64,000 bases of DNA. It comes from JAASSS01 sp021767745. Lineage in GTDB: Bacteria; Pseudomonadota; Gammaproteobacteria; UBA5335. The position numbers were made by a program, and so were the translations under genes. The notes beneath the pieces are model-generated. The model was not told the origin of the DNA and made no database searches. It worked only from the letters and a program-made list of their open reading frames with translations. Every line of letters begins with the position of its first letter. Position 1 is the first letter of the stretch. Location: positions 124,001 to 188,000 of the forward strand of contig JAXHVN010000003.1 in NCBI GenBank assembly GCA_034189165.1, in the 5' to 3' direction. Of the stretch, positions 34,405-43,465 are shown piece by piece.

Positions 34405-34433
34405 GCCGCGTACCTCACCGACCTGGAGCGTCC

Positions 34434-34931
34434 ATGGCCGTCGCCCTCTATCCCGGCTCGTTCGATCCCATCACCCGCGGGCATGTCGATCTGGTGCACC
34501 GTGCCGCACGGCTGTTCGATCGTGTGGTGCTGGCGGTGGCGAACAACCCGGGCAAGCGGCCGCTGTTCTCGGTCGGCGAGCGCATGCGCATGTGCGAGGG
34601 CGCCGTCACCAACATCGACAACGTCGAGATCGTCGCCTTTCAGGGGCTGACGGTGGAATATGCCCGCACCCACGGGATCGACGTGATCCTGCGCGGCATC
34701 CGTGCCATCTCCGACTTCGAGCACGAGTTTCAGCTGGCCGGCATGAATCGCCACCTCGTGCCGTCGGTGGAAACGGTCTTTCTCGCGCCCTCGGCCAAAT
34801 ACACCTACCTCTCATCGACGCTGGTGCGCGAGATCGCGGCCATGAACGGCGACGTGAGCGACTTCGTGACCGGCAACGTCGCTGCCGAGCTGCGCCGGCG
34901 GCTGCGCGCCGAGGCGCCGGACGCCTCATGA
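34434..34931 (+). CDS. coaD: Phosphopantetheine adenylyltransferase
   Basis: A 165-residue nucleotidyltransferase that forms dephospho-CoA from 4'-phosphopantetheine and ATP. The nucleotide-binding motif GSFDPITRGHVDLV (T/HxGH) is at residues 8-21, followed by RGIRAISDFEHEFQLAGMNR and LSSTLVREIA. Length is typical. It overlaps the gamma-glutamyltransferase gene by four bases (ATGA). Confidence 0.97.
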   Translation: MAVALYPGSFDPITRGHVDLVHRAARLFDRVVLAVANNPGKRPLFSVGERMRMCEGAVTNIDNVEIVAFQGLTVEYARTHGIDVILRGIRAISDFEHEFQLAGMNRHLVPSVETVFLAPSAKYTYLSSTLVREIAAMNGDVSDFVTGNVAAELRRRLRAEAPDAS

Positions 34932-36664
34932 GGTGCAGCCGGGTCGCCCGCCTGCACGCGGGCCTGTGGCTCTGGCTGCTGCTGGCGCTGGTGCCGGCCG
35001 GGGCGGCGGCGGTGCCGGCCGCGGTGGCCAGCGCCCACCCGGCGGCGACCGCGGCGGGTTTCGAGGTGCTGGCGGCCGGCGGCAACGCCTTCGACGCGGC
35101 GGTGGCAGTGAGCGCCGCGCTCGCCGTGGTGGAGCCCTACAGCTCCGGCCTCGGCGGCGGCGGCTTTTATCTGCTGCATCGTGCGGCGGACGGGCATGAG
35201 GTGATGCTCGATGCCCGCGAACGGGCGCCGCTGGCGGCGAGCGCGGACATGTACCGCGACGCCAGCGGGGCGGTCGATCCCGCCGCCTCGCTGGATGGCG
35301 CGCTCGCTGCCGGCATCCCCGGCCTGCCGGCAGCGCTGGACCGGCTGGCGGCCGATCATGGCCGGCTGCCACTGGCGCGCAGCCTGGCCCCGGCGATCAC
35401 GTTGGCGCAGGCCGGCTTCGAGGTCGATGCGCACCTGCGTGAGCACGTGCAGCGCCGGCGCGATGCGCTGGCCGCCTCGCCGGCGGCGGCCGCGATCTTC
35501 CTGCCGGCGGGGAAGGCACCGGCGGCCGGCGCGCGGCTGCGGCAAGCGGATCTGGCGCGCACGCTGCAGGCGCTGGCCGCCCGCGGGCGCGACGGCTTCT
35601 ATCGGGGTCCGGTGGCGCGACGGCTGGTGCAGGGGACGCGCGCTGCCGGCGGTATCTGGCAGCCGGAGGATCTGGCGCAGTACCGCGTGGTCGAGCGCGA
35701 GCCGGTGCGCGGGCGCTATCGCGACGTGGAGATCGTCGCCGCCGCGCCGCCATCGTCCGGCGGTGTGGTGCTGGTCGAGTCACTCAATATCCTGGCCGGC
35801 CTCGACCTCGAAGGGCTCGCCGCCGGGCCGCGCGCCCATCTGGTGGCGGAGGCGATGCGGCGGGCATATCGGGACCGTGCGGCCTGGCTCGGCGATCCGG
35901 ACTTCGTCGACATGCCGCTGGCACGCTTGCTCTCGACCGACTACGCCGCCGGCCTGCGCGCCGGCATCGCGCCGGATCGCGCCACGCCCAGTGCCCTGCT
36001 CGCGCCGGCCGTGCCGGCCCCGGGCGGGCCGCACACCACGCATTTCTCGATCGTCGATGGCGAGGGCAACCGTGTGGCGGCCACGCTCTCGATCAACTAC
36101 GGCTTCGGCAGCGGCTTCGTGCCGCCGGGCACCGGCGTGGTGCTGAACAACGAGATGGACGACTTCGTCGCCGCGCCGGGCGTGCCGAACGTCTACGGCC
36201 TGGTGGGCGGCGCGGCGAACGCGATCGCGCCCGGCAAGCGCATGCTCTCCAGCATGACGCCGACCTTCCTGCGTCAGGGCGAGCGGTTCGCCGTGCTGGG
36301 TACCCCGGGAGGCAGTCGCATCATCAGCATGGTGCTGCTGGCGACACTGGCCTTCGCCGAGGGGGGCGATGCGGCGCAGCTGGCGGCGCTGCCGCGCTAT
36401 CACCATCAGTACCTGCCGGATGCGATCTTCCACGAGCCGGAGGCATTCGATGCCGACGCCATCGCGTGGCTCACCGCCGCCGGCCACACGCTGCGCCCGC
36501 TGGATCGGCGCTACGGCAACATGCAGGTGGTGATCGAGGCGCCGGACGTCGGCCTGCAGGCGGCCAGCGACCCCCGTGGCATCGGCGCGGCGCAGGTGGC
36601 GGTGCCGACGCTGCAGCGGCCGGTGCCGATGCCGGCGGCCGCTGGCGGCGGCACCACCCGGTGA
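34928..36664 (+). CDS. ggt: Gamma-glutamyltransferase (periplasmic)
   Basis: A 578-residue Ntn-hydrolase precursor that splits gamma-glutamyl compounds such as glutathione. A signal peptide covers about residues 1-30 (LWLWLLLALVPAGAAA). The protein is expected to self-cleave before the catalytic Thr371 in GPHTTHFSIVDG, giving large and small subunits. GGNAFDAAVAVSAALAVVEP, SSGLGGGGFYLLH and PGKRMLSSMTPTFL are family signatures. It overlaps coaD by four bases, an unusual partner, so it may simply share a promoter. It converges with mutM. Confidence 0.94.
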   Translation: MRCSRVARLHAGLWLWLLLALVPAGAAAVPAAVASAHPAATAAGFEVLAAGGNAFDAAVAVSAALAVVEPYSSGLGGGGFYLLHRAADGHEVMLDARERAPLAASADMYRDASGAVDPAASLDGALAAGIPGLPAALDRLAADHGRLPLARSLAPAITLAQAGFEVDAHLREHVQRRRDALAASPAAAAIFLPAGKAPAAGARLRQADLARTLQALAARGRDGFYRGPVARRLVQGTRAAGGIWQPEDLAQYRVVEREPVRGRYRDVEIVAAAPPSSGGVVLVESLNILAGLDLEGLAAGPRAHLVAEAMRRAYRDRAAWLGDPDFVDMPLARLLSTDYAAGLRAGIAPDRATPSALLAPAVPAPGGPHTTHFSIVDGEGNRVAATLSINYGFGSGFVPPGTGVVLNNEMDDFVAAPGVPNVYGLVGGAANAIAPGKRMLSSMTPTFLRQGERFAVLGTPGGSRIISMVLLATLAFAEGGDAAQLAALPRYHHQYLPDAIFHEPEAFDADAIAWLTAAGHTLRPLDRRYGNMQVVIEAPDVGLQAASDPRGIGAAQVAVPTLQRPVPMPAAAGGGTTR

Positions 36665-36692
36665 GGGCGCAGGCGGCTCCGGCCGGCGCCGG

Positions 36693-37508
36693 TCAGTGCT
36701 GGCAGCGCACGCAGTCGTAGGTCGCGCGCTGGCCGAGTACGCGCAGGCGGATCGGCGCCGCACATCGCGGGCAGGGTTCGCCGGCGCGGCCATACACGCG
36801 CAGGTGATGGCGGAAATAGCCCGGCCGGCCGTCGCTGGCGAGGAAGTCCCGCAGCGTGGTGCCGCCGGCCTCGATGGCGGCCGCGAGCACCGTCCTGATC
36901 GCCGCGGCGAGCTCGCGATAGCGCTCCCGGCCGATACGGCCGGCCGCGCGTGCCGGATCGATGCCGGCCAGGTGCAGTGCCTCGCTGGCGTAGATGTTGC
37001 CGACGCCGACCACGTTCTGCGCGTTCATCAGGAACGGCTTCACGGCGCTGCGCCGGTGGCGGCTGCGGGTGTAGAGCCAGTCGCCGTCGAAGGCATCGGC
37101 CAGCGGTTCGGGCCCGAGCCCGCGCAGCAGCGGGTGGTCGGCGGGTGGCGCCTCGGTCCAGTGCACGGAGCCGAAGCGGCGCGGATCGGTCAGGCGCAGG
37201 CACAGCCCATCGGCGAGTACCAGGTCCAGGTGGTCGTGCCGAGCCGGCGTTCGCACCGCCGGCACCAGCCGCAGCGAGCCGGACATGCCGAGGTGCAGGA
37301 TCAGCGTACCCGGCGGCACGGTCAGCAGCAGATACTTGGCTCGGCGCGAGACCTCCTCGATGCGCCGGTCGGCAAGCCGGTCCGGCAGCGATGCGGGCAC
37401 CGGCCAGCGCAGCCGCGGTTCGCGTACGACCAGCCGGACGATGCGCTGGCCGGTCACGTGCGGCGCGATGCCACGGCGGGTGGTCTCGACTTCCGGCAGT
37501 TCCGGCAT
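36693..37508 (-). CDS. mutM: Formamidopyrimidine-DNA glycosylase
   Basis: A 271-residue bifunctional glycosylase/AP lyase that removes 8-oxoguanine and formamidopyrimidines. The N-terminal MPELPEVETTRRGI provides the catalytic Pro2 and Glu3. NVVGVGNIYASEAL contains the helix-two-turn-helix, DFLASDGRPGYFRHHL leads into the zinc finger, with CPRC and CVRC cysteine pairs at the very C-terminus. The protein ends two residues after the last Cys, so the finger is complete. Confidence 0.96.
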   Translation of the reverse strand: MPELPEVETTRRGIAPHVTGQRIVRLVVREPRLRWPVPASLPDRLADRRIEEVSRRAKYLLLTVPPGTLILHLGMSGSLRLVPAVRTPARHDHLDLVLADGLCLRLTDPRRFGSVHWTEAPPADHPLLRGLGPEPLADAFDGDWLYTRSRHRRSAVKPFLMNAQNVVGVGNIYASEALHLAGIDPARAAGRIGRERYRELAAAIRTVLAAAIEAGGTTLRDFLASDGRPGYFRHHLRVYGRAGEPCPRCAAPIRLRVLGQRATYDCVRCQH

Positions 37509-37627
37509 CGGCGGCAGAGGGTCGGTGGGTGTGGCGCTAACTTGGGGCGTCGGGCGGTGTGGCGCAAGGCGTCGGCTGTGCCCGTGGCCATGGCGCAGCG
37601 CGCCGCTGCCCCGGCCGCGCCCGGCCG

Positions 37628-39610
37628 ATGAGCATGGCCGATCCCATCCTGCTCGGTGTCGACACTGGCGGCACCTTTACCGACTTTCTGGTGCTGCAGG
37701 ACGGTCGGCTGCGGGTGCACAAGTGCCTGTCGACCCCCACGGCGCCGGAGCAGGCGATCCTGCAGGGCATCGCCGAGCTCGGTCTTGCGCCCGAGCGGCT
37801 GCGGGTGGTGCACGGCTCGACCGTGGCGACCAACGCGGTGCTGGAGGGGCGCCTGGCACGCACGGCGTACGTCACCAACCGCGGCTTCGCCGATGTGCTG
37901 ACCATCGGCCGGCAGACCCGGGCGGCGCTCTACGACCTGCAGCCGCCGCCGGTGCCGCCGCCCGTACCGCCCACGCTGTGCCTGGAGGTCGACGGGCGGC
38001 TGGGCCCCGGCGGCGAGCGGCTGGCACCGCTGACCGAGGCGGCGCTGGCCGAGCTGGTCGCCCAGCTGCGGGCACTGGCGCCGGAGGCCGTGGCCATCAA
38101 CCTGCTGTTCTCCCCGCTCGACGATGCCGACGAGCGGCGGATCGCGGCGATGGTGCCCGCCGGGATCTTCGTCAGCCGTTCCAGTGCCGTGCTGCCGACC
38201 CTGGGCGAGTACGAGCGTGGGATCGCGACATGGCTGAATGCCGCCGTCGGGCCGCGGGTGGCGGGTTATCTGGCGCGGCTGGGGCAGGCGCTGGCGCCGG
38301 CGCCGGTGAGCGTCATGCAGAGCAGCGGGCAGACGATCGACAGCCGTCAGGCGGGCGGGCGCGGCGTACATCTGCTGCTTTCCGGGCCCGCCGGCGGCCT
38401 GGCCGGCGCACAGGCGATCGGCCGGGCCTGTGGCCTGTCGCGCCTGCTGACCTTCGACATGGGCGGCACGTCCACCGACGTCTCGGTGATCGACGGCCAG
38501 CCGCGGCTGGCCGAGCAGACCCACGTCGGCCGCTATCCGGTGAATGTGCCGGCGGTGGATGTCCATACCATCGGCGCCGGCGGCGGCTCGCTCGCCCGTG
38601 TCGATGCCGGCGGCGTGCTGCTGGTCGGGCCGGCCTCGGCCGGCGCGGAGCCGGGGCCGGCCTGCTATGGCCGCGGCGGCCGCATGGCGACGGTCACCGA
38701 CGCCAACGTGGTGCTCGGTCGCTTGCCGATCACCGCCGCGCTCGGCGACCTGCGGCTCGATCGGGCGGCGGCCGAGGCGGCGCTAGCCCGCGTGGCGGGC
38801 CCGCTCGGAACCTCCCCCGCGGCGGCGGCCGAGGGCATCATCGCGCTGGCCAATGCCCACATGACCGAGGCGCTGCAGGTCATCACCCTCCAGCGCGGCG
38901 AGGATCCCCGCGACTATGTCCTTGCCTGCTTCGGTGGCGCCGGGGGGTTGCACGTGTGTGCGCTCGCCGAGGCGCTGGGCATCACGCGTGCCCTGGTGCC
39001 GATGCATGCCGGCGTGCTTTCGGCCTACGGCATGCTGGCCGCCGCCCCCGGGCGCCAGGCGGTACATGCGTTGGGCGTACCGCTCTGTGCCGGGGGGCTG
39101 GCCAGCGCGGCGGGCCTGGGCGAGGCGCTGACGCAGCAGATCGAGGTGGCGCTGGATCGCGAGGGCGTGGCATCGGGACGGCAACGGCAGTGCTATGTGG
39201 AACTGCGTTATCGCGGCCAGAGTCATACGCTCGGCGTGCCGTTGTCAGGGCTGGCAGAGGCCGAGGCGGCCTTTCACGCAGCACACGAGCGGCGCTACGG
39301 GCATCGCCTCGATCTGCCGCTGGAGATCGCGGCCGTGCGTGCCGCGGTGCAGGGGCCGGCGCCGCGTCTGCCGGCGCCGCTGCGGCGGCCTGCAGCCCGG
39401 GCGGCGCCGGCCGACAACGTCGTCGTGGTCGGCGAGCTCAGGCCGGTGCCCGTCTGGTCGCGGGCGGCGTTGCCTGCGGCGCCGCTGGCCGGGCCGTTGA
39501 TCGTGCTCGACGCCGACAGCAGCACCTGGGTGGCTCGTGGCTGGCAGGCCCGGCTGGATGAGCTCGGCCACCTGCATCTGCACCGGCAGGGCGCGCCATC
39601 GGGCGCTTGA
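37628..39610 (+). CDS. hyuA: Hydantoinase/5-oxoprolinase family protein, A (ATP-binding) subunit
   Basis: A 660-residue protein of the HyuA/OplA family, ASKHA-fold ATPases that activate five-membered lactams such as 5-oxoproline or hydantoins. GVDTGGTFTDFLV near the N-terminus and TFDMGGTSTDVSVI mid-protein are the two phosphate-binding signatures; GSTVATNAVLEGR and SGPAGGLAGAQAIG are also typical. Such enzymes normally need a B subunit, but none lies next to it: upstream is mutM (divergent) and downstream a desaturase. The ATG at 37628 is chosen because upstream codons look non-coding; an ATG two codons later is possible. Substrate is unknown. Confidence 0.85.
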   Translation: MSMADPILLGVDTGGTFTDFLVLQDGRLRVHKCLSTPTAPEQAILQGIAELGLAPERLRVVHGSTVATNAVLEGRLARTAYVTNRGFADVLTIGRQTRAALYDLQPPPVPPPVPPTLCLEVDGRLGPGGERLAPLTEAALAELVAQLRALAPEAVAINLLFSPLDDADERRIAAMVPAGIFVSRSSAVLPTLGEYERGIATWLNAAVGPRVAGYLARLGQALAPAPVSVMQSSGQTIDSRQAGGRGVHLLLSGPAGGLAGAQAIGRACGLSRLLTFDMGGTSTDVSVIDGQPRLAEQTHVGRYPVNVPAVDVHTIGAGGGSLARVDAGGVLLVGPASAGAEPGPACYGRGGRMATVTDANVVLGRLPITAALGDLRLDRAAAEAALARVAGPLGTSPAAAAEGIIALANAHMTEALQVITLQRGEDPRDYVLACFGGAGGLHVCALAEALGITRALVPMHAGVLSAYGMLAAAPGRQAVHALGVPLCAGGLASAAGLGEALTQQIEVALDREGVASGRQRQCYVELRYRGQSHTLGVPLSGLAEAEAAFHAAHERRYGHRLDLPLEIAAVRAAVQGPAPRLPAPLRRPAARAAPADNVVVVGELRPVPVWSRAALPAAPLAGPLIVLDADSSTWVARGWQARLDELGHLHLHRQGAPSGA

Positions 39611-39707
39611 AATGCGCCGGATGGCGCCGCAGTATGACGGGCCCTCTGCGGCACTGGGCGCGCGCCTGCCGTGCCCATCCGACGCCTAATCATCGATACC
39701 GAGAACT

Positions 39708-40898
39708 ATGAGCGATTTGCTGACTTTCGGGCTGATTGCCCTCCCCTGGTGGGGTTACCTCCTGGTGACTCTGGGGCTGACGCACCTGACTTCGCTGGGG
39801 GTGACGCTGTACCTGCACCGCTGCCAGGCGCATCGCAGCGTGGAGATGCATCCGCTGCTGAGCCATTTCTTCCGTTTCTGGCTCTGGCTGACCACCGGAC
39901 AGGTGACGCGTGAATGGGTGGCGGTGCATCGCAAGCATCACGCCAAGTGCGAGACCGAGGAAGATCCGCACAGCCCCGTGTTCTACGGCATCCATCGGGT
40001 GCTCTGGGGCGGGGCCTTCCTCTACCGCCGCGAGACCCGCAATCCGCAGACGCTCGCCAAGTACGGCCATGCCACGCCGCACGACTGGCTGGAGCGGCAT
40101 CTCTACACGCCGCGCTCCACCTGGGGGCCGATCAGCATGTTGGGGCTCGATCTACTGCTGTTCGGGCTGCCGGGGCTGGCGATCTGGGCCGTGCAGATGG
40201 TGTGGACGCCGTTCTGGGCCGCCGGGGTGATCAACGGCATCGGCCACTACTGGGGCTACCGGAACTTCGAGTGCAAGGATGCCGCCACCAACATCGTGCC
40301 GATCGGGCTGATCGCCGGTGGCGAGGAGCTGCACAACAATCATCATGCCTTCCCCAGTTCGGCGCGCTTCTCGCAGCGGCGGGGCGAATTCGACCTCGGC
40401 TGGGCGTACCTGCGCCTGCTGGAGCGGCTGAGGCTGGTGACCATCAAGAAGGTGGCGCCGAGGCCGCACCGGGACCGACAGGCGAGCGGGGTGGATCGCG
40501 AGACACTGCAGGCGATCGTGGCCCAGCGCATGCACGTGCTGCGCGACTATGCGCGGCGCGTGACGGTGCCGACGCTCCGGAGCCATGCCGTGCTGCCGGG
40601 CATGTCGGCGCTGCGGGCCCGCCAGCTGCTGGTTCGCGATCAGTCCCGGCTCAGCCGGCGGGCCTCGGGGGAACTCGAGCGCCTGCTGGCGGCACATCCG
40701 CAGCTACTCACGGTCTATCATTTCCGTGAGCGCCTGCAGGAGATCTGGGAGAGCAACGGGCACAGCGATGAGCATCTGCTGGAGCGCATCCGTGAGTGGT
40801 GCCGCCATGCGGAGGCTTCGGGCATCGATGCGCTGCGCGGCTTCGCGGCCCGGCTGCAGACCTACCGCCCGGTGCCGGTGCCGATCGCCGCGCGTTAG
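39708..40898 (+). CDS. desA: DesA-type membrane fatty acid desaturase with C-terminal extension
   Basis: A 396-residue protein. Residues 1 to about 230 form a delta-9 type acyl desaturase with the three histidine boxes HRCQAH (38-43), HRKHH (74-78) and HNNHH (about 210), placed among hydrophobic helices (LGLTHLTSLGVTLYL, LLLFGLPGLAIWAVQ). The last 150 or so residues are soluble and helical and run LLVRDQSRLSRRASGELER, then LLTVYHFRERLQEIWE, then IREWCRHAEASGIDALRGFA; that arrangement looks like the C-terminus of ISL3-family transposases. P. aeruginosa DesA has a similar overall length, so the extension is probably fixed in the family. It introduces double bonds into membrane lipids. Confidence 0.88.
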   Translation: MSDLLTFGLIALPWWGYLLVTLGLTHLTSLGVTLYLHRCQAHRSVEMHPLLSHFFRFWLWLTTGQVTREWVAVHRKHHAKCETEEDPHSPVFYGIHRVLWGGAFLYRRETRNPQTLAKYGHATPHDWLERHLYTPRSTWGPISMLGLDLLLFGLPGLAIWAVQMVWTPFWAAGVINGIGHYWGYRNFECKDAATNIVPIGLIAGGEELHNNHHAFPSSARFSQRRGEFDLGWAYLRLLERLRLVTIKKVAPRPHRDRQASGVDRETLQAIVAQRMHVLRDYARRVTVPTLRSHAVLPGMSALRARQLLVRDQSRLSRRASGELERLLAAHPQLLTVYHFRERLQEIWESNGHSDEHLLERIREWCRHAEASGIDALRGFAARLQTYRPVPVPIAAR

Positions 40899-40919
40899 GA
40901 TGCCGCGATCTGGCCAAAC

Positions 40920-40947
40920 AAAAAGCCCGCCGGAAGGCGGGCTTTTT
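40920..40947. terminator. Bidirectional intrinsic terminator between desA and rpmG
   Basis: A 12-base stem (AAAAAGCCCGCC and GGCGGGCTTTTT) with a GGAA tetraloop lies between the converging desA and rpmG genes. Five T residues follow on each strand, so it can end both transcripts. Confidence 0.92.
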
Positions 40948-40967
40948 CGTGGCGGCCTGCCGCGGGG

Positions 40968-41123
40968 CTACTTGATCTTGGCCTCGCGATAGAGCACATG
41001 CTTGCGCACGACGGGATCGAACTTCTTGATCTCCATCTTGCCCGGCATGTTCCGCTTGTTCTTGTCGGTGGTGTAGAAGTGGCCGGTGCCGGCGCTCGAT
41101 ACCAATCGAATCTTGTCGCGCAT
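40968..41123 (-). CDS. rpmG: 50S ribosomal protein L33
   Basis: A 51-residue ribosomal protein with the sequence start MRDKIRLVSSAGTGHFYTTD and end VLYREAKIK, both standard for proteobacterial L33. It lacks the CxxC zinc motifs, so it is the zinc-independent form. GGAGG-like AGGAGG lies just before the ATG on the minus strand. It follows rpmB by 10 bases in the usual rpmB-rpmG pair. Confidence 0.96.
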   Translation of the reverse strand: MRDKIRLVSSAGTGHFYTTDKNKRNMPGKMEIKKFDPVVRKHVLYREAKIK

Positions 41124-41133
41124 GCTGAGCCTC

Positions 41134-41370
41134 CTAGACCTTCACGCCCCGAGCACGCAGCTCGGCGAGCACCACGTCGATGCCCTTCTTGTCGATGATG
41201 CGCATGCCCTTGGAGGACAGGCGCAGACGCACGAAGCGATTCTCGCTCTCCACCCAGAAACGCTGATAGCGCAGGTTCGGCAGGAAGCGCCGGCGCGTCT
41301 TGTTGTGGGCATGGGAGACGTTGTTTCCGGTCATCGGGCGCTTGCCGGTGACCTGGCAGATCTTGGACAT
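41134..41370 (-). CDS. rpmB: 50S ribosomal protein L28
   Basis: A 78-residue ribosomal protein beginning MSKICQVTGKRPMTGNNVSH and containing AHNKTRRRFLPNLRYQRFW and LRLSSKGMRIIDKKGID. These are canonical. The frame is open far upstream, but only the last 78 codons match the family. A strong promoter lies 41-69 bases upstream, and rpmG follows. Confidence 0.97.
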   Translation of the reverse strand: MSKICQVTGKRPMTGNNVSHAHNKTRRRFLPNLRYQRFWVESENRFVRLRLSSKGMRIIDKKGIDVVLAELRARGVKV

Positions 41371-41410
41371 GGTCCTGCTCCGCAGGCAGTCGGGTGACGG
41401 AAAGCAGGCC

Positions 41411-41439
41411 TTTATAGCAGCGCCGCCGCGCGAAGACAA
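41411..41439 (-). promoter_or_regulatory. rpmB-rpmG promoter
   Basis: On the minus strand TTGTCT (41434-41439) and TATAAA (41411-41416) are exactly 17 bases apart, four and five of six against sigma-70 consensus. The leader to the rpmB ATG is about 34 bases. It lies in the 77-base gap downstream of radC. Confidence 0.7.
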
Positions 41440-41447
41440 CCGCAAGC

Positions 41448-42143
41448 CTAGAGCCAGCCGCGCTCGGCGAACGACACGCACTGCCCGTCGCCCACCACCA
41501 GATGATCGAGCACGCGCACCTCGATCATCGCCATTACCTCGCACAGCCGCCGGGTGATCTGCCGGTCCGCCCCGCTGGGTTCGGCCACGCCGGAGGGGTG
41601 GTTGTGGCAGAAGATCACGGCGGCCGCGTTCACCGCCAGGGTCTGCCGCACGATCTCGCGCGGATGCACGCTGGCGCCGTCGATACTGCCCCGGAACAGT
41701 TCCTCGAAGCGGATCATCCGGTGCCGCGTGTCCAGGTACAGGCAGCCGAAGACTTCGTAGGGATGATCGCGCAGGCGTGCGCGCAGAAAGTCCCGCGCAT
41801 CCGCAGGCCGGCTCAGGGCGCCGCCGCGCTCCAGAGTTTCCTGCAGATGACGCCGGCCGATCTCCAGGGCCGCCTGCAGTTGTGCGTACTTGGCCAGCCC
41901 CAGCCCCGGGCGGGCGCAGAAGGTGGCCTGCTCCGCCGTCAGCAGCGCCCGCAGGCCGCCGAACTCGGCGAGCAGCTCGCGCGCCATGTCGACCGCCGTA
42001 CAGCCGGCGCGCCCGGTGCGCAGGAAGATCGCCAGCAGCTCGGCATCGGAGAGCGCCGCCGCGCCGCGGGCGGCGAGCTTCTCCCGCGGCCGCTCGCCGG
42101 CCGGCCACTCACGGATGCTCTGATGCGGGGCGTGGGCTGTCAT
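41448..42143 (-). CDS. radC: RadC family (JAMM-domain) protein
   Basis: A 231-residue protein with an N-terminal helix-hairpin-helix-like region (GAAALSDAELLAIFLRTG) and a C-terminal JAB1/MPN metal site: HNHPSGVAEPSGAD at about residue 180. Although named after radC, its repair role was withdrawn and the true function is unknown. The ATG at 42143 gives the usual length and begins just before REWPAGERPREKL. An in-frame ATG at 42203 would add 20 unconserved residues and run to within 17 bases of the coaBC start. It is divergent from coaBC. Confidence 0.92.
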   Translation of the reverse strand: MTAHAPHQSIREWPAGERPREKLAARGAAALSDAELLAIFLRTGRAGCTAVDMARELLAEFGGLRALLTAEQATFCARPGLGLAKYAQLQAALEIGRRHLQETLERGGALSRPADARDFLRARLRDHPYEVFGCLYLDTRHRMIRFEELFRGSIDGASVHPREIVRQTLAVNAAAVIFCHNHPSGVAEPSGADRQITRRLCEVMAMIEVRVLDHLVVGDGQCVSFAERGWL

Positions 42144-42220
42144 CGACCCGCTATCGGCAGCCGCGTGAGACCCCTCAGCTTTGATAGCATCTGTCGGCAT
42201 CAACCTGCGGACGGGCGGCC

Positions 42221-43465
42221 GTGAGCGAGCAGAACTTCCCGGCGCGAGTGCTACTCGGGGTCACCGGTGGCATCGCTGCCTACAAGGCGCCGGTGCTGGT
42301 GCGCGCCCTGCGGGCCGCCGGCGCCGAAGTGGAGGTGGTGCTGACCGGCGCCGGCCGGCAGTTCGTCACGCCGATGGCCCTGCAGGCGGTCAGCGGTCGG
42401 CCGGTGCGCGAGGCGCTGTTCGATCCGGCGGCCGAGGCCGCCATGGGCCATATCGAGCTCGCCCGCTGGGCCAACTGCCTGCTGATCGCACCCGCGACCG
42501 CGCACTGCATTGCCCGCCTCGCGCACGGCCTGGCGGACGATCTGCTGACGACGCTGTGCCTGGCCAGCGCCGCTCCGCTGGTGCTGGCACCGGCAATGAA
42601 CCGGCTGATGTGGCAGCATCCGGCGACGCAGGCGAATCTCGCCACGCTCACCGCCCGCGGTGCCCGCGTGCTGGGCCCGGCGGAAGGCGAGCAGGCCTGC
42701 GGCGAGGTCGGCCCCGGCCGCATGCTGCAGCCCGAGGAAATCGTCGGCGCCCTGCACCGGCGCCCCGGCGGCGAGCTGGCCGGGCACCGGCTGCTGGTGA
42801 CTGCCGGCCCGACGCGCGAGGCGATCGACCCGGTGCGTTATCTCAGCAATCGCAGCTCCGGCAAGATGGGTTTCGCCGTGGCCGCCGCCGCGCGGGCGGC
42901 GGGCGCCGAGGTCTGTCTGGTGGCCGGACCCGTGCATCAGCCGACGCCGCCCGGCGTTACGCGGATCGACGTGGAGAGCGCCGAGCAGATGCACAGGGCG
43001 GTCATGGCGCAGGTGGCTGCCTGCGACATCTTCATCGCCGCCGCGGCGGTCGCCGACTACCGGCCGGAGCATCAGGCGGCGCACAAGATCAAGAAGTCCG
43101 AGGCGGCGTTCTCACTGTCGCTGACGCGCACGCGCGACATCCTCGCCGAAGTCGCGGCGCTGGCGCAGCCGCCGTTCACCGTCGGCTTCGCCGCCGAGAC
43201 CGAGGCACTGGCGCGCCATGCCCAGGGCAAGCGGCGCGACAAGCGGCTCGACATGATTGCCGCCAACCGGGTGGATTCGGGGCTGGGTTTCGACGCCGAC
43301 GACAATGCCCTGACGCTCTACTGGGAGGGCGGGGAGTGCGAGCTGCCCCGCCAGCCCAAGCGCCAGCTCGCCGCGGCGCTGATCGCGCAGGTGGCGGCAC
43401 ACCTGCCCCTGCCACGGGCCGCGGCCGGGTCGACACCCTCCGGCGTCGTCGGGGAGGGCGGCTGA
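42221..43465 (+). CDS. coaBC: Bifunctional phosphopantothenoylcysteine decarboxylase / phosphopantothenate-cysteine ligase
   Basis: A 414-residue bifunctional coenzyme A enzyme. The N-terminal flavoprotein decarboxylase has LLGVTGGIAAYKAP, IELARWANCLLIAPAT with the active-site His nearby, and PAMNRLMWQHPA. The C-terminal ligase has LLVTAGPTREAIDPVRYLSN, SSGKMGFAVA and the late Lys-rich KIKKSEAAFSLSL with VGFAAETE. GTG start at 42221. It overlaps dut by one base, a conserved pairing. Confidence 0.97.
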   Translation: MSEQNFPARVLLGVTGGIAAYKAPVLVRALRAAGAEVEVVLTGAGRQFVTPMALQAVSGRPVREALFDPAAEAAMGHIELARWANCLLIAPATAHCIARLAHGLADDLLTTLCLASAAPLVLAPAMNRLMWQHPATQANLATLTARGARVLGPAEGEQACGEVGPGRMLQPEEIVGALHRRPGGELAGHRLLVTAGPTREAIDPVRYLSNRSSGKMGFAVAAAARAAGAEVCLVAGPVHQPTPPGVTRIDVESAEQMHRAVMAQVAACDIFIAAAAVADYRPEHQAAHKIKKSEAAFSLSLTRTRDILAEVAALAQPPFTVGFAAETEALARHAQGKRRDKRLDMIAANRVDSGLGFDADDNALTLYWEGGECELPRQPKRQLAAALIAQVAAHLPLPRAAAGSTPSGVVGEGG

